Notes: a model not told the origin generated them from the letters alone. Shown: positions 18,019 to 27,921, numbered from the stretch's first letter. The stretch is DNA of 64,000 nucleotides from Yoonia sp. G8-12 (GCF_038443675.1 NZ_CP151762.1:2790001-2854000), one strand, 5' to 3'. Program-made: numbers and translations.

Positions 18019-18917
18019 TCATGACCTGTCCACCAAATCCTTGTAGAGCGCCCGCAAGCGTTCTGTCATTGGTCCCAATTCGCCGGTGCCAATCGTGCGA
18101 CCATCAATACTGCTGACGGGGGTCTGTGCGCCGAAGGTACCGGTCAAGAACGCTTCATCGGCGGAATAAGTGTCCACAAGGCTGAAGTTGCGTTCGAAAA
18201 CCGGGATATCGTTGGCGCGGCATAGGTCGATCACCTTTTGGCGGGTGATGCCGTTCATACAGTAATCGCCCGTGCTGGTCCAAACCGCACCGTTTTTCAC
18301 GATAAAGAAGTTGCAGGCGTTCGTGGTGTTCACGAAACCATGCACATCAAGCATCAGTGCCTCGTCTGCCCCTGCCTTTTGCGCTGCAATGCAAGCAAGG
18401 ATGCAGTTGAGTTTGGAGTGGCTGTTGAGTTTGGGGTCTTGCGTCATCGGCAGGCCCCGTTGGTGCGGGACCGTGGCGAGCGTGATCGGACGCGGGATTT
18501 TGGGGCGCGAATGTTCCATGATGATCACGAAGGTCGGGCCCGATTGCGAGAGGCTGGGGTGTTGGAACGGCCTCACCTTTACCCCCGCGTGACCATCAGA
18601 CGTGCGTGGGCGTCTGTCGTCATGTTGTTGGCGCTTTGTGTCTCTAACAAAGCGGAAATGACACCTTTTCGATCCATGCCGATATCCAGATCAATGGCTT
18701 TTGCCGCCTCAAACAGCCGGTCGAGATGCTCATCCATGAAGGCCCATTTGCCATCATAAAGCCGGAGTCCTTCCCAAACGCCATCACCCAACATGAACCC
18801 GCTATCATAGACGCTGACGGTGGCCTGTGCTTTGGGCAGGATTTTCCCGTCAACGTAGATCAGGATGGCCTCATTACGGGCATCATCCTCGGCCTGGTGT
18901 GTGGTCACTTCGGTCAT
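18019..18917 (-). pseudogene. Class IV aminotransferase (branched-chain-type), frameshifted
   Basis: A PLP fold-type IV transaminase or lyase of about 299 residues split into two frames. The first part from ATG 18917 (AAGGAG just upstream) reads MTEVTTHQAEDDARNEAILI, then YDSGFMLGDGVWEGLRLYDG, and stops after ARLMVTRG. The rest, in another frame, continues VRPFQHPSLSQSGPTFVII, SHSKLNCILACIAAQ (with the presumed PLP Lys) and GFVNTTNACNFFIV. The break is at a C5 run, 18582-18586. One more base restores LMVTRGVKVRPFQHP. Probably a sequencing artefact. Branched-chain amino acids or D-amino acids are the usual substrates; which one is not clear. Confidence 0.88.
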
Positions 18918-19049
18918 TTGCGTTCTCCTTACGCGCAACGCTAGGATAGCAAACGGGGTGTTCCAAGAGGTAAAGTGCGCGTGAGATTGCATGTCAGCGA
19001 TTGTGCAGGTGGCCTATGGGCTGGCAGGCTTTGCGCAAAGGAGAATGCC

Positions 19050-19673
19050 ATGTTCAAATCCCTCGCTCTTGTCCTTGCGCTCTTGCCGGTCGCAAATATG
19101 GCGTCCGCCGAAACGCAGACCGCCTATTTCGCAGGCGGTTGTTTCTGGTGCATCGAAGCCGACTTTGAGAAAGTGCAGGGCGTGGAGGGCGTGGTTTCCG
19201 GCTATACCGGCGGGACAACGGACAATCCGACCTATGACACATTAAAAGGGTCCGGCCATTATGAGGCGGTTGCGATTACCTATGATGCCGATGCCGTCAG
19301 CTATGCACAGCTTTTGTATGCCTTCTTTCGCTCGGTTGATCCGACAGATGCAGGCGGCCAGTTTTGTGACCGCGGTGAAAGTTATCGCACAGCCATTTTC
19401 GTCTCTAATCCAGCGGAACGCGCGCTGGCAGAAGCCGCAAAGGACAGCGCCCAGCGCGCGCTTGGCCAGCGCATCGTGACCCCTGTTCTGGATGCGGCGC
19501 GTTTTTACGACGCCGAAGACTATCATCAGGATTACTACAAGGGCGAGAACCGGGTGCTGACCAGACGGGGTGTCAAAACCCAGTCTGACGCTTACGCTTT
19601 TTATCGTGACGCTTGCGGGCGTGATCAGCGCGTTGCCGAGCTTTGGGGCGACGATGCCCCCTTTGTGAAATAG
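19050..19673 (+). CDS. msrA: Peptide-methionine (S)-S-oxide reductase, exported
   Basis: 207 residues from ATG 19050, preceded by AAAGGAG. The first 20 residues (FKSLALVLALLPVANMASA) are a Sec signal peptide, so this MsrA acts in the periplasm. The active site is GGCFWCIEADF, and the family motifs VSGYTGGTTDNPTYD, SGHYEAV and YHQDYY follow. It repairs oxidised methionine. A membrane or periplasmic electron donor is needed; none is encoded next to it. Confidence 0.94.
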   Translation: MFKSLALVLALLPVANMASAETQTAYFAGGCFWCIEADFEKVQGVEGVVSGYTGGTTDNPTYDTLKGSGHYEAVAITYDADAVSYAQLLYAFFRSVDPTDAGGQFCDRGESYRTAIFVSNPAERALAEAAKDSAQRALGQRIVTPVLDAARFYDAEDYHQDYYKGENRVLTRRGVKTQSDAYAFYRDACGRDQRVAELWGDDAPFVK

Positions 19674-19677
19674 AAGG

Positions 19678-20199
19678 TCAATACTGCTCATTTCGCGGGG
19701 TGTTGGGTGCTGCGTCGCCATTCGCCTCGATGTCCGAGATATATAGCTTCATCTCGGCGATCTCGGCCTCTTGCACGGCGATAATCGCGTCTGCCATGGC
19801 GCGTACCCGAGGATCGGACAGGTTGGCGCGTTCACTGGTAAGGACGGCGATAGAGTGGTGCGGTATCATTGCTTTCATCCAGGCAACATCACCGACGGTT
19901 GCTTGCGTCCGCAAAAACCCGACCCCCGCAAGGAATGCCAGAACTGCACCAACAAAAATTGCGGTATTTGCGCGCTTGTTCGCGTACATGCCCAACATGA
20001 AACTTAGCATGATCACGGCCATCGCTCCGCCCATATAAAGCGCCATCCACATACGTGTCTGTGAATAATATACGTGATCCAGAGCATAAGTGTTCAGATA
20101 CATCAGCCCGTACATCACGACAGTGGACGTGCCAATCATGAGCAGGAAACGAGCATAGCTGCCGTGGGACTGGCCCGTCTGTGTCTTGTTGCTGGACAT
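19678..20199 (-). CDS. DUF305 membrane protein
   Basis: 173 residues from ATG 20199 (20259 is a less likely upstream start). Three hydrophobic segments in the first half (FLLMIGTSTVVMYGLMYL; MALYMGGAMAVIMLSFMLG; AIFVGAVLAFLAGVGFL) are followed by a DUF305 ferritin-like helix pair with MIPHHSIAVLTSE and AEIAEMKLYI. DUF305 proteins are often found with metal, especially copper, handling genes; no such neighbour is present here. Convergent with msrA, 4 nt between stops. Confidence 0.85.
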   Translation of the reverse strand: MSSNKTQTGQSHGSYARFLLMIGTSTVVMYGLMYLNTYALDHVYYSQTRMWMALYMGGAMAVIMLSFMLGMYANKRANTAIFVGAVLAFLAGVGFLRTQATVGDVAWMKAMIPHHSIAVLTSERANLSDPRVRAMADAIIAVQEAEIAEMKLYISDIEANGDAAPNTPRNEQY

Positions 20200-20283
20200 G
20201 GTAATTGACCCCTCTTTTTTGCCGCGTCTTGATTGGCTAAAAACGCTTTCGGGGGGCAATCGTTCCAGAAAATCGTACCGCCG

Positions 20284-21150
20284 CTAGGGCTGAAACGCCT
20301 GAACCTCTGACAGATCAGGGATCACATCGGCAGTGCCGTGGCGCGTGACCATCAGCGCGCCCGCCTTTGTGGCCTGCCCAATTGCCTGTGCCATGGGCAT
20401 GCCGCGATCCAGACCAGCGAGAACGTAACCGGTGAAAGTATCCCCCGCCCCGGTGGTATCGACCGGATCAACCTTGATGGCAGCAAAGTGTTCTTTCCCG
20501 CTCGTGCCGTACCAGTCTGATCCTTCTGAACCAAGTGTCACAATCACATCACGCACCGGTAGATCGCCGGGGGGTTTGCCTGTTGCCTGTTCCAGTTGTG
20601 TGGCCTCAATCGCGTTCAGGATCAGGAAATCAAGGTATGGCAGGACAGCTTGCACCCTGTCTGCGTCAAAAGGGGCGGCGGCATAGGCCACTTTCAGCCC
20701 CAGCTTCTTGCCCATTTCGGCGGCGGTGCGTTGCAGGTTCGTTTCGTTCTGGATGATCAGCCAATCGCCTGTTTGCGCCTCGGCCATTGCAGCCTGAAGT
20801 GTGACCTGCGGGATTTCGGCGTTAGCACCAGGATGCAGGACAATCGCATTTTCGCCCTGCGGGTCAACCATAATGATTGCTTGGGCGGTTTCAGTGTCTA
20901 ACACAGCGATATTGCGGGTATCGACGCCATACTCCAGCAGCCGATCTATCGCCCAGCGCCCGTCTTCGCCGACCGCCCCGATGTGGTGGACATGTGCCGC
21001 AGCGCGGGCGGCGGCGACTGACATATTGGTACCTTTGCCGCCCAGAAACATCTGGCGGCTATTGGACGATAGCGTTTCACCCGGCGCGGGAATGTGCGGC
21101 ACGCGATACACGATGTCCGCGTTGATCGAACCAAGGTTCCAAATGGCCAT
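20284..21150 (-). CDS. PfkB-family sugar kinase, ribokinase-like
   Basis: 288 residues. The PfkB signatures are LGGKGTNMSVAAARA at about residue 32 and the C-terminal VDTTGAGDTFTGYVLAGLDR with the catalytic Asp. The N-terminus IWNLGSINADIVYRVP resembles ribokinase. It phosphorylates a sugar or nucleoside; without transporter or sugar genes nearby the substrate is open. Its start overlaps the malic enzyme stop by one base (TAATG), so the two are translated in series although functionally unrelated. Confidence 0.88.
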   Translation of the reverse strand: MAIWNLGSINADIVYRVPHIPAPGETLSSNSRQMFLGGKGTNMSVAAARAAAHVHHIGAVGEDGRWAIDRLLEYGVDTRNIAVLDTETAQAIIMVDPQGENAIVLHPGANAEIPQVTLQAAMAEAQTGDWLIIQNETNLQRTAAEMGKKLGLKVAYAAAPFDADRVQAVLPYLDFLILNAIEATQLEQATGKPPGDLPVRDVIVTLGSEGSDWYGTSGKEHFAAIKVDPVDTTGAGDTFTGYVLAGLDRGMPMAQAIGQATKAGALMVTRHGTADVIPDLSEVQAFQP

Positions 21151-23405
21151 TAGTCAACCTTGCAGGCCGCGATCACGGCCATGTTCAGGATGTCATTTAC
21201 TGTTGAGACCGTTGAGCAGATCTGGATTGGTTTGCCGATCCCCGACAGAATTGGGCCGATCACGGTGGCGCCTGCCATTTCCTGCATGAGTTTCACCGAG
21301 ATCGAGGCGGAGTGCCGTGCCGGCACGACCAAGACGTTGGCGGGGCCAGTCAACCGTTGGAAAGGATAGTTTTCCTGTGCTGCGGCGTTCAGCGCCACAT
21401 CGACGGTCATTTCACCCTCGTATTCAAAGTCAGCTTTGCGATCATCAAGGACTTTGGGCGCTTTGTGCATTTTCTCGGCCCGTTCCGAGACAGGATAGCC
21501 AAAGGTTGAGAAGGACAGGAAGGCGACGCGTGGTTCCAAGCCCAGTTCGCGCGCGACCGCAGCACCGCGTTCAGCGATATCGGCAAGGTCGTTTTCATCG
21601 GGCCACTCATGCACCAGCGTATCGGTGATCAGGACGATCCGTCCTTTATGCAGAACCGCGGTCACGCCGACTGCGCCATCATGGGGTTCGGCGTCAAAGA
21701 CGTGGTTGATGAGTTCCAGAATATGCGCAGATTTACGCGTGGCCCCAGTGACCATACCGTCGGCGTGGCCGTGCGCGAGCATAAGTGCTGCAAAAACATG
21801 GCGGTCACGCGCGGCCAGGCGGTGCACGTCTTGGGCGTCAAACCCCTTGCGTTGCAGGCGTTTGTAAAGGAAGTCCTTGTAGGTTTCCAAATGTGGCGTC
21901 GTGGCGGCGTTGATGATTTCCAGTTCTTCGAACGCCTCGGCCAGACCTTCGGCGGTCAGCTTTTGCTTCACATCATCTGCCCGCCCGACAATCAGCGCCT
22001 TACCCATGCCAGAACGCTGATACATGACTGCGGCCCGCAGGACGCGCGGATCATCGCCTTCGGCGAACACGACGGTGGACTGGTTTGCACGGGCGCGGGC
22101 GTTCAGGCCGCGCAGGATCGTTTGGGTCGGGTCCATGCGGGATTTCAGCGAAAGCTCGTAGGCATCCATATCAACAATGGGCCGCCGCGCGACACCGGTT
22201 TTCATACCGGCACGCGCCACGGCCGTAGGAATGCGGTGGATCAGGCGGGGATCGAAGGGCGTGGGAATGATATAATCGCGTCCGAAAGTCAGCTTTTTGC
22301 CATAAGCCATCGCCACTTCGTCTGGCACATCTTCACGGGCCAGCGCAGCAAGCGCTTCGGCACAGGCGATTTTCATTTCGTCGTTGATCGCGCGGGCGTG
22401 GATATCAAGCGCGCCACGGAAAAGGTACGGAAAGCCCAAGACGTTGTTCACCTGATTGGGGTAATCGCTGCGGCCTGTGGCGACAATGGCGTCTTCGCGC
22501 ACGGCATGGGCATCTTCGGGTGTGATTTCAGGATCAGGGTTGGCCATGGCGAAGATAACAGGGTTTTCAGCCATGTTAGACACCATTTGCTGCGTCACGG
22601 CCCCTTTGGCGCTAACGCCCAAGAACACATCACACCCTTTCATCGCATCATCAAGGCTGCGGGCGGTCGTGTTGGCGGCGTGGGCGGATTTCCATTGGTT
22701 CATGCCCTCGGTCCGGCCTTGGTAGATGACGCCTTTGGTATCGCACATGATGCAGTTGTCGTGTTTGGCGCCCATCGCCTTGAGCAGTTCAAGACAGGCA
22801 ATCCCGGCGGCACCGGCGCCATTCAGAACGATCTTGACCTCTTCAATTTTCTTACCCGACAGATGTAGCGCGTTCAGCAGACCTGCAGCGCAAATCACCG
22901 CTGTGCCGTGCTGATCGTCATGGAACACAGGGATGTCCATCTGCTCTTTCAGCGTCTGTTCGATGATAAAGCATTCGGGCGCTTTGATATCTTCCAGATT
23001 GATACCGCCAAACGTGGGGCCCATCAGGCGAACCGCCTTGATGAATTCCTCGGGGTCTTCGGTATCAAGTTCGATGTCGATGGAATTGACATCGGCAAAG
23101 CGTTTGAACAGGACAGATTTACCCTCCATCACCGGTTTGCTGCCTAGCGCGCCCAGATTGCCAAGGCCAAGAACCGCTGTACCGTTGGAAATGACGGCGA
23201 CCAGATTGCCTTTGTTGGTGTAATCATAGGCCAGCGCGGGGTTTGCTGCGATTTCCTCGCACGGGATTGCGACACCGGGGGAATAAGCCAGCGACAGATC
23301 GCGTTGCGTGGTCATCGGGACAGTTGCCTGAATTTCCCATTTGCCCGGCGTTGGATGCATGTGAAATTGCAGTGCATCTTCGCGGGTAAGTTTATTCTTT
23401 GGCAT
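21150..23405 (-). CDS. maeB: NADP-dependent malic enzyme with phosphotransacetylase-like domain
   Basis: 751 residues from ATG 23405 (MPKNKLTREDALQFH, a typical start; 23435 is in frame). The malic domain (about 1-430) has SLAYSPGVAIPCEEI, FADVNSIDIELDTEDPEEF and the dinucleotide site VLNGAGAAGIACLELL. The C-terminal 320 residues are a PTA-like domain (MVTGATRKSAHILELINHVF). It decarboxylates malate to pyruvate making NADPH; the PTA part is thought to be regulatory, sensing acetyl-CoA, rather than catalytic. Divergent from mutS. Confidence 0.93.
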   Translation of the reverse strand: MPKNKLTREDALQFHMHPTPGKWEIQATVPMTTQRDLSLAYSPGVAIPCEEIAANPALAYDYTNKGNLVAVISNGTAVLGLGNLGALGSKPVMEGKSVLFKRFADVNSIDIELDTEDPEEFIKAVRLMGPTFGGINLEDIKAPECFIIEQTLKEQMDIPVFHDDQHGTAVICAAGLLNALHLSGKKIEEVKIVLNGAGAAGIACLELLKAMGAKHDNCIMCDTKGVIYQGRTEGMNQWKSAHAANTTARSLDDAMKGCDVFLGVSAKGAVTQQMVSNMAENPVIFAMANPDPEITPEDAHAVREDAIVATGRSDYPNQVNNVLGFPYLFRGALDIHARAINDEMKIACAEALAALAREDVPDEVAMAYGKKLTFGRDYIIPTPFDPRLIHRIPTAVARAGMKTGVARRPIVDMDAYELSLKSRMDPTQTILRGLNARARANQSTVVFAEGDDPRVLRAAVMYQRSGMGKALIVGRADDVKQKLTAEGLAEAFEELEIINAATTPHLETYKDFLYKRLQRKGFDAQDVHRLAARDRHVFAALMLAHGHADGMVTGATRKSAHILELINHVFDAEPHDGAVGVTAVLHKGRIVLITDTLVHEWPDENDLADIAERGAAVARELGLEPRVAFLSFSTFGYPVSERAEKMHKAPKVLDDRKADFEYEGEMTVDVALNAAAQENYPFQRLTGPANVLVVPARHSASISVKLMQEMAGATVIGPILSGIGKPIQICSTVSTVNDILNMAVIAACKVD

Positions 23406-23527
23406 AGTGTCCCCCCATTTCAGTCCGTAAGACATAGCGGTTTCTGCCAGCGGGCTGCAACGGGTTCATTTCGTGCTTTCGTAGCTTTCATGGGCTGTTA
23501 ATGTGCGCGGGATGATCCGGGGGATGC

Positions 23528-26155
23528 ATGACCAGCACCAAAGCCACCACAACGCCGATGATGGCACAATATCTGGAGATCAAGGCCGCACATCCGGATG
23601 CGATCCTGTTTTACCGGATGGGTGATTTCTACGAGATGTTTTTTGACGATGCGGTCGCCGCAGCCGAGGCGCTGGATATCGCGCTGACCAAACGCGGCAA
23701 GCATGACGGTCAGGACATTCCGATGTGCGGTGTGCCGCATCATGCCGCCGAAGGATATTTCCTGACGCTGATCCGCAAAGGGTTTCGCGTGGCGGTTTGC
23801 GAACAGATGGAAAGCCCCGCCGAGGCGAAGAAACGCGGGTACAAGGCGGTCGTGAAACGCGAGGTCGTGCGTTTGGTCACACCCGGCACGTTGACCGAAG
23901 ATTCCTTGCTGGATGCACGGCGGCATAATTTTCTGGCGGCTTATCACAGCGTGCGGGATCAGGGCGCTTTGGCTTGGGTCGATATTTCAACGGGCGCGTT
24001 TCATGTGATGCCGTGCAGTGGCCCGCAATTGGGGCCCGAGCTGGCGAGATTGACCCCGCGCGAGGTGATTGTTGCAGATGGCGCGGAGGCGGATTGGGCA
24101 GGAATAGTGTCTGATTCCGGTGCGACGCTCACAACGCTCGGTGCGGCGGCTTTTGATAGTGTTTCAGGCGAAAAGCGCCTGTGTAGTGTCTATAAAGTCG
24201 GATCTCTGGATGCTTTTGGCAACTTTGGCCGCGCCGAGGTGGGTGCCATGTCTGCCGTGGCCGAATATCTGGATATTACGCAACGCGGAAACCTGCCTTT
24301 GCTGCGTCCACCAGTGCAGGAAGGCCAGTCTGCGGCGATGCAAATTGATGCCGCGACGCGCAGATCGCTGGAATTGAGCCATGCGATGAACGGCGGGCGG
24401 CAAGGATCACTCTTGCACTGTATTGATCGTACCGTCACTGCCGGTGGTGCGCGTTTGCTCGAACGGCGGCTGGCGTCGCCGTCTTGCAATGTTGATATGA
24501 TTGCAGGACGGCTTGATGCGGTGGGCTTTTTGGCGGATCAGGCGCGGCTGACCGAGGATATCCGCGGTAATCTGCGGGGCGTGCATGACATGGACCGTGC
24601 GCTGTCGCGATTGGCGCTGGATCGCGGTGGGCCGCGGGATATGGCGGCTATTCGCAACACGATTGGACAGGCGATTGCGCTGTCACAGCGGCTGCCGGAT
24701 GATTTACCCCCGAATTTGGCCACTGCGACACAGGATTTGACAGGGCATGAGGCGCTGCTGGATTTGCTGGACGAGGCGCTGATCGCGGAACCGCCGCTTT
24801 TGTCACGCGATGGCGGGTTTATTGCGCCGGGGTATGATGCCGAACTGGATGAAGTGCGCACGCTGCGCGACGAGGGGCGGTCCGTGATTGCGGGGATGCA
24901 AGCGGATTATATTGAACAATCCGGCGTGCCGTCGTTGAAGATCAAGCACAACAATGTGCTGGGCTATTTCATTGAGACCACGGCGACACATGCCGGCAAA
25001 ATGATGGCGGCCCCACTGAGTGAAACCTTTATCCATCGTCAAACGACCGCCAATCAAGTGCGCTTCACAACCGTTGCACTGTCCGAGATTGAAACACGAA
25101 TTTTGAATGCAGGTGGCAGGGCGTTAGAGATTGAAAAAAGACTCTATTCCAGCCTAACAGAGGCAATCGTGGCGCAAGCAGGGCCGCTGGGTGCCTTAGC
25201 CCGCGCGCTGTCTGAAATTGATTTGAACGCTGGATTGGCCCAGTTGGCTGTGACCGAAGGCTGGGTCCGGCCAAAGGTCGATGATAGCCGCGCCTTTGAA
25301 ATATCGGGCGGTCGACATCCAGTGGTTGAGGCCGCCCTGCAGAAAGATGGCGCACCGTTTATTGCAAATGATTGCGGGCTGACCGAGACCCCTATTTGGT
25401 TGCTGACCGGTCCAAACATGGCAGGTAAATCCACGTTCTTGCGGCAGAACGCCCTACTGGCGATTTTGGCGCAAATGGGTAGTTTTGTGCCTGCCACCGG
25501 CGCACATATCGGGATTGTCAGCCAGTTGTTCAGCCGCGTCGGTGCATCTGATGATCTGGCGCGGGGGCGGTCGACCTTTATGGTCGAGATGGTGGAAACG
25601 GCCGCCATCCTGAACCAAGCGGATGATCGTGCGTTGGTAATTCTCGATGAAATCGGGCGCGGAACCGCGACTTATGATGGATTGTCGATTGCATGGGCGA
25701 CGTTAGAGCATTTGCATGATGTGAACAGATGCCGCGCTTTGTTTGCAACGCATTACCATGAGATGTCTGCGCTATCCGCAAAGCTGGATGGTGTGGATAA
25801 CGCGACGGTCACTGTCAAAGAGTGGGAAGGCGACGTCATTTTCCTGCATGAGGTGAAGCGCGGGACCGCTGATCGGAGTTATGGCGTGCAGGTCGCGCGT
25901 TTGGCGGGATTGCCACCTGTTGTAGTGGAACGCGCCAAGGTGGTTCTGGAGGCGTTGGAAAAAGGCGAGCGTGAGGGCGGTGGAGCGCAAAAGGCGATTA
26001 TCGATGATCTACCGCTGTTTTCGGCAACGCCCGCGCCTATCCAAAGTGCGCCAAAACCGTCCGAGATTGAAGACCGGTTGCGGGCGGTGCACCCCGATGA
26101 GCTGAGCCCTCGGGATGCGCTGGATTTGATTTATGAGTTACGGTCGAAACTGTAA
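23528..26155 (+). CDS. mutS: DNA mismatch repair protein MutS
   Basis: 875 residues, full length. The mismatch-reading motif is FYRMGDFYEMFFDDAV near residue 28 (the Phe-x-Glu is FYE). The ATPase domain has Walker A LTGPNMAGKSTFLRQNALLA, the signature STFMVEMVETA, and Walker B ALVILDEIGRGTATYDG. A C-terminal tail ends HPDELSPRDALDLIYELRS, the dimerisation segment. It recognises mismatches and recruits MutL. Transcribed alone, ending at a hairpin shared with grpE. Confidence 0.97.
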   Translation: MTSTKATTTPMMAQYLEIKAAHPDAILFYRMGDFYEMFFDDAVAAAEALDIALTKRGKHDGQDIPMCGVPHHAAEGYFLTLIRKGFRVAVCEQMESPAEAKKRGYKAVVKREVVRLVTPGTLTEDSLLDARRHNFLAAYHSVRDQGALAWVDISTGAFHVMPCSGPQLGPELARLTPREVIVADGAEADWAGIVSDSGATLTTLGAAAFDSVSGEKRLCSVYKVGSLDAFGNFGRAEVGAMSAVAEYLDITQRGNLPLLRPPVQEGQSAAMQIDAATRRSLELSHAMNGGRQGSLLHCIDRTVTAGGARLLERRLASPSCNVDMIAGRLDAVGFLADQARLTEDIRGNLRGVHDMDRALSRLALDRGGPRDMAAIRNTIGQAIALSQRLPDDLPPNLATATQDLTGHEALLDLLDEALIAEPPLLSRDGGFIAPGYDAELDEVRTLRDEGRSVIAGMQADYIEQSGVPSLKIKHNNVLGYFIETTATHAGKMMAAPLSETFIHRQTTANQVRFTTVALSEIETRILNAGGRALEIEKRLYSSLTEAIVAQAGPLGALARALSEIDLNAGLAQLAVTEGWVRPKVDDSRAFEISGGRHPVVEAALQKDGAPFIANDCGLTETPIWLLTGPNMAGKSTFLRQNALLAILAQMGSFVPATGAHIGIVSQLFSRVGASDDLARGRSTFMVEMVETAAILNQADDRALVILDEIGRGTATYDGLSIAWATLEHLHDVNRCRALFATHYHEMSALSAKLDGVDNATVTVKEWEGDVIFLHEVKRGTADRSYGVQVARLAGLPPVVVERAKVVLEALEKGEREGGGAQKAIIDDLPLFSATPAPIQSAPKPSEIEDRLRAVHPDELSPRDALDLIYELRSKL

Positions 26156-26172
26156 GGTGGGTTTAACCCACC
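26156..26172. terminator. Hairpin terminator between mutS and grpE
   Basis: GGTGGGTT-T-AACCCACC, an 8-bp inverted repeat with a one-base centre, starts directly after the mutS TAA and ends one base before the convergent grpE stop. No T-tract follows, so it may work as a transcript-end stabiliser. Similar GTGGGTT/AACCCAC elements are common between convergent genes. Confidence 0.6.
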
Positions 26173-26730
26173 CTACGACGCGGGCATTGATGACACGCCA
26201 ACCTGCGCGGGACGCAAAAGCCGGTCGTGCAGCATGAAACCCTCGGCGGCGACTTGAATAATCTCGCCTGCTTTGGTGCCGGGAACGGGTGCCTCGAACA
26301 TTGCCTGATGCATTTGTGGATCGAATTTATCACCCACTTCGGGTGTAATAGGGTCGATTCCGTGCTTTTTGAACACGCTGATCAATTCCCGCATGGTCAG
26401 TTCGACACCTTCAAGCAAAGCCTTGTTCGCCTCTTGCTCGGCCTCGGCTGAGGACTGCAAAGCGCGGCGTAGGTTGTCGTAGACAGGCAGCATATCACGG
26501 GCGAGTTTTGACCCACCATAGTTCTCGGCTTCACGACGGTCACGTTCAGCACGCTTGCGTGTATTTTCGGCATCCGCGAGCGCACGCATGAATTTGTCAC
26601 GGTAGTCGTCACGCTCTCCGCGCAAGGCTTCGATTTCATCAAAACTTGCTTCCGCCGCGTCAAAATCGATCTCGTCGCCTTCGGCTGCGAGTTCATCAAG
26701 GCTTTGTAGTTCTTCGTCTTTGTCAGACAT
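26173..26730 (-). CDS. grpE: Nucleotide exchange factor GrpE
   Basis: 185 residues. An acidic N-terminus leads into a long coiled coil with DKFMRALADAENTRKRAERD, then the LLPVYDNLRRAL-like MLPVYDNLRRAL and the C-terminal beta domain with GDKFDPQMHQAMFE. It releases ADP from DnaK. It follows hrcA by 11 nt, the standard alphaproteobacterial arrangement for heat-shock control. Confidence 0.96.
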   Translation of the reverse strand: MSDKDEELQSLDELAAEGDEIDFDAAEASFDEIEALRGERDDYRDKFMRALADAENTRKRAERDRREAENYGGSKLARDMLPVYDNLRRALQSSAEAEQEANKALLEGVELTMRELISVFKKHGIDPITPEVGDKFDPQMHQAMFEAPVPGTKAGEIIQVAAEGFMLHDRLLRPAQVGVSSMPAS

Positions 26731-26741
26731 CAGTCTTCCCT

Positions 26742-27806
26742 TTACGAGCGGTCAACAATCATTTTGCCGACCAGCTTTGCGGTGTAGTTCACGATTGGCA
26801 CGATGCGCCCATAATTTAGCCGTGTTGGACCAATCACCCCAACGGCGCCAATGATCTTTTTGTCGGCGTTCATATAAGGGGAAACGACCAGAGATGAACC
26901 CGAAAGTGAGAACAATTTGTTCTCTGAGCCAATAAAAATGCGCACCCCTTCGCCTTCTTCTGCCAGATCAAGGAATTGTGCAATGTCGCGCTTGCGCTCC
27001 AAGTCATCGAAAAGGGTACGGATGCGGGCCAGATCGGCCTCATCCCCGCCCTCGCCCAGCAGATTGCCGCGCCCACGTACGATCAAACGTTCGGTCGATT
27101 CGCCTTCGTTTTCCCAAAGCACAACGCCGTTTTCGACAAGTTCGGCGGCAAGGGCGTTAATTTCCTGACGTCGCGTTTTGATTTCACGCGAAATCACGGC
27201 GCTGAGGTCAGACAGCGTATGACCGGCAGCGATGGCGTTAAGGAAATTCGCGGCCTCGCGCATGGACGACGGGGTTTGGCCAAGCGGCGGCGTAAAGACG
27301 CGGTTTTCCACATGCCCGTCACCAAAGACCAGCACGACAAGGGCGCGGTCGGCAGAGAGCGACACAAACTCGATATGTTTAATGGGTGCTTCGTGTTTGG
27401 GCGTCAGCACAAGACTGGCACCATGCGTCACGCCCGACAGTGCCTGCCCAATCTGATCAAGAACGGACGTCACATCCTGGTTGTTTGACGTCAGGGTGCG
27501 GTCGATCTTTTCGCGATCCTGGCCATCCAGATCACCAACTTCGAGCAGGCCATCCACGAAAAGACGCAGACCAAGCTGCGTGGGAATGCGGCCAGCGCTG
27601 ACGTGCGGGCTCCCCAACAGACCCAGATATTCTAGGTCCTGCATCACGTTACGGATCGTAGCGGCGCTGACCTGTTCCGAAAAATCGCGCGTGAGCGTGC
27701 GCGACCCGACAGGGGCGCCACTTTCGAGGTACCCTTCGACCACGCGACGAAACACCTCGCGCGAGCGCGTGTTCATTTCGTCAAGATTTGGTGATTGTTC
27801 AGTCAT
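26742..27806 (-). CDS. hrcA: Heat-inducible transcription repressor HrcA
   Basis: 354 residues from ATG 27806 (27821 would begin before the likely transcript start). The winged-helix part has SREVFRRVVEGYLESGAPVG and VSAATIRNVMQDLEYLG; the GAF-like core and conserved VGVIGPTRLNYGRIVPIV motif close the protein. HrcA binds CIRCE elements and represses chaperone genes. No CIRCE is seen upstream of this gene, so it probably controls groESL elsewhere rather than itself. First gene of an hrcA-grpE operon. Confidence 0.95.
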   Translation of the reverse strand: MTEQSPNLDEMNTRSREVFRRVVEGYLESGAPVGSRTLTRDFSEQVSAATIRNVMQDLEYLGLLGSPHVSAGRIPTQLGLRLFVDGLLEVGDLDGQDREKIDRTLTSNNQDVTSVLDQIGQALSGVTHGASLVLTPKHEAPIKHIEFVSLSADRALVVLVFGDGHVENRVFTPPLGQTPSSMREAANFLNAIAAGHTLSDLSAVISREIKTRRQEINALAAELVENGVVLWENEGESTERLIVRGRGNLLGEGGDEADLARIRTLFDDLERKRDIAQFLDLAEEGEGVRIFIGSENKLFSLSGSSLVVSPYMNADKKIIGAVGVIGPTRLNYGRIVPIVNYTAKLVGKMIVDRS

Positions 27807-27829
27807 TGGGTCCACTGGCAAGGCGTGCC

Positions 27830-27858
27830 AATTAAAACGAAGTTTGCGGTAGCGTCAA
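27830..27858 (-). promoter_or_regulatory. Candidate sigma70 promoter for hrcA-grpE
   Basis: On the minus strand TTGACG (27858-27853) and TTAATT (27835-27830) are separated by exactly 17 nt. A transcript start near 27823 would leave a leader of about 16 nt before ATG 27806, which supports that start over 27821. No CIRCE inverted repeat and no clear sigma32 site in the gap. Confidence 0.45.
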
Positions 27859-27921
27859 TCGGGGTTGGATTTCATATGTGGGCAGCGTATGCCGCTGATG
27901 CAACCGATAGGAGGAAACCCG

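Noticed and set aside
21609..22868. Long antisense open frame of 419 codons
   Set aside because: Runs opposite maeB, which has full domain motifs; the antisense protein has no recognisable motif and reflects codon bias.
25792..25800. A perfect DnaA box (TGTGGATAA) inside mutS
   Set aside because: Single site within coding sequence with no AT-rich neighbour or further boxes; expected by chance.
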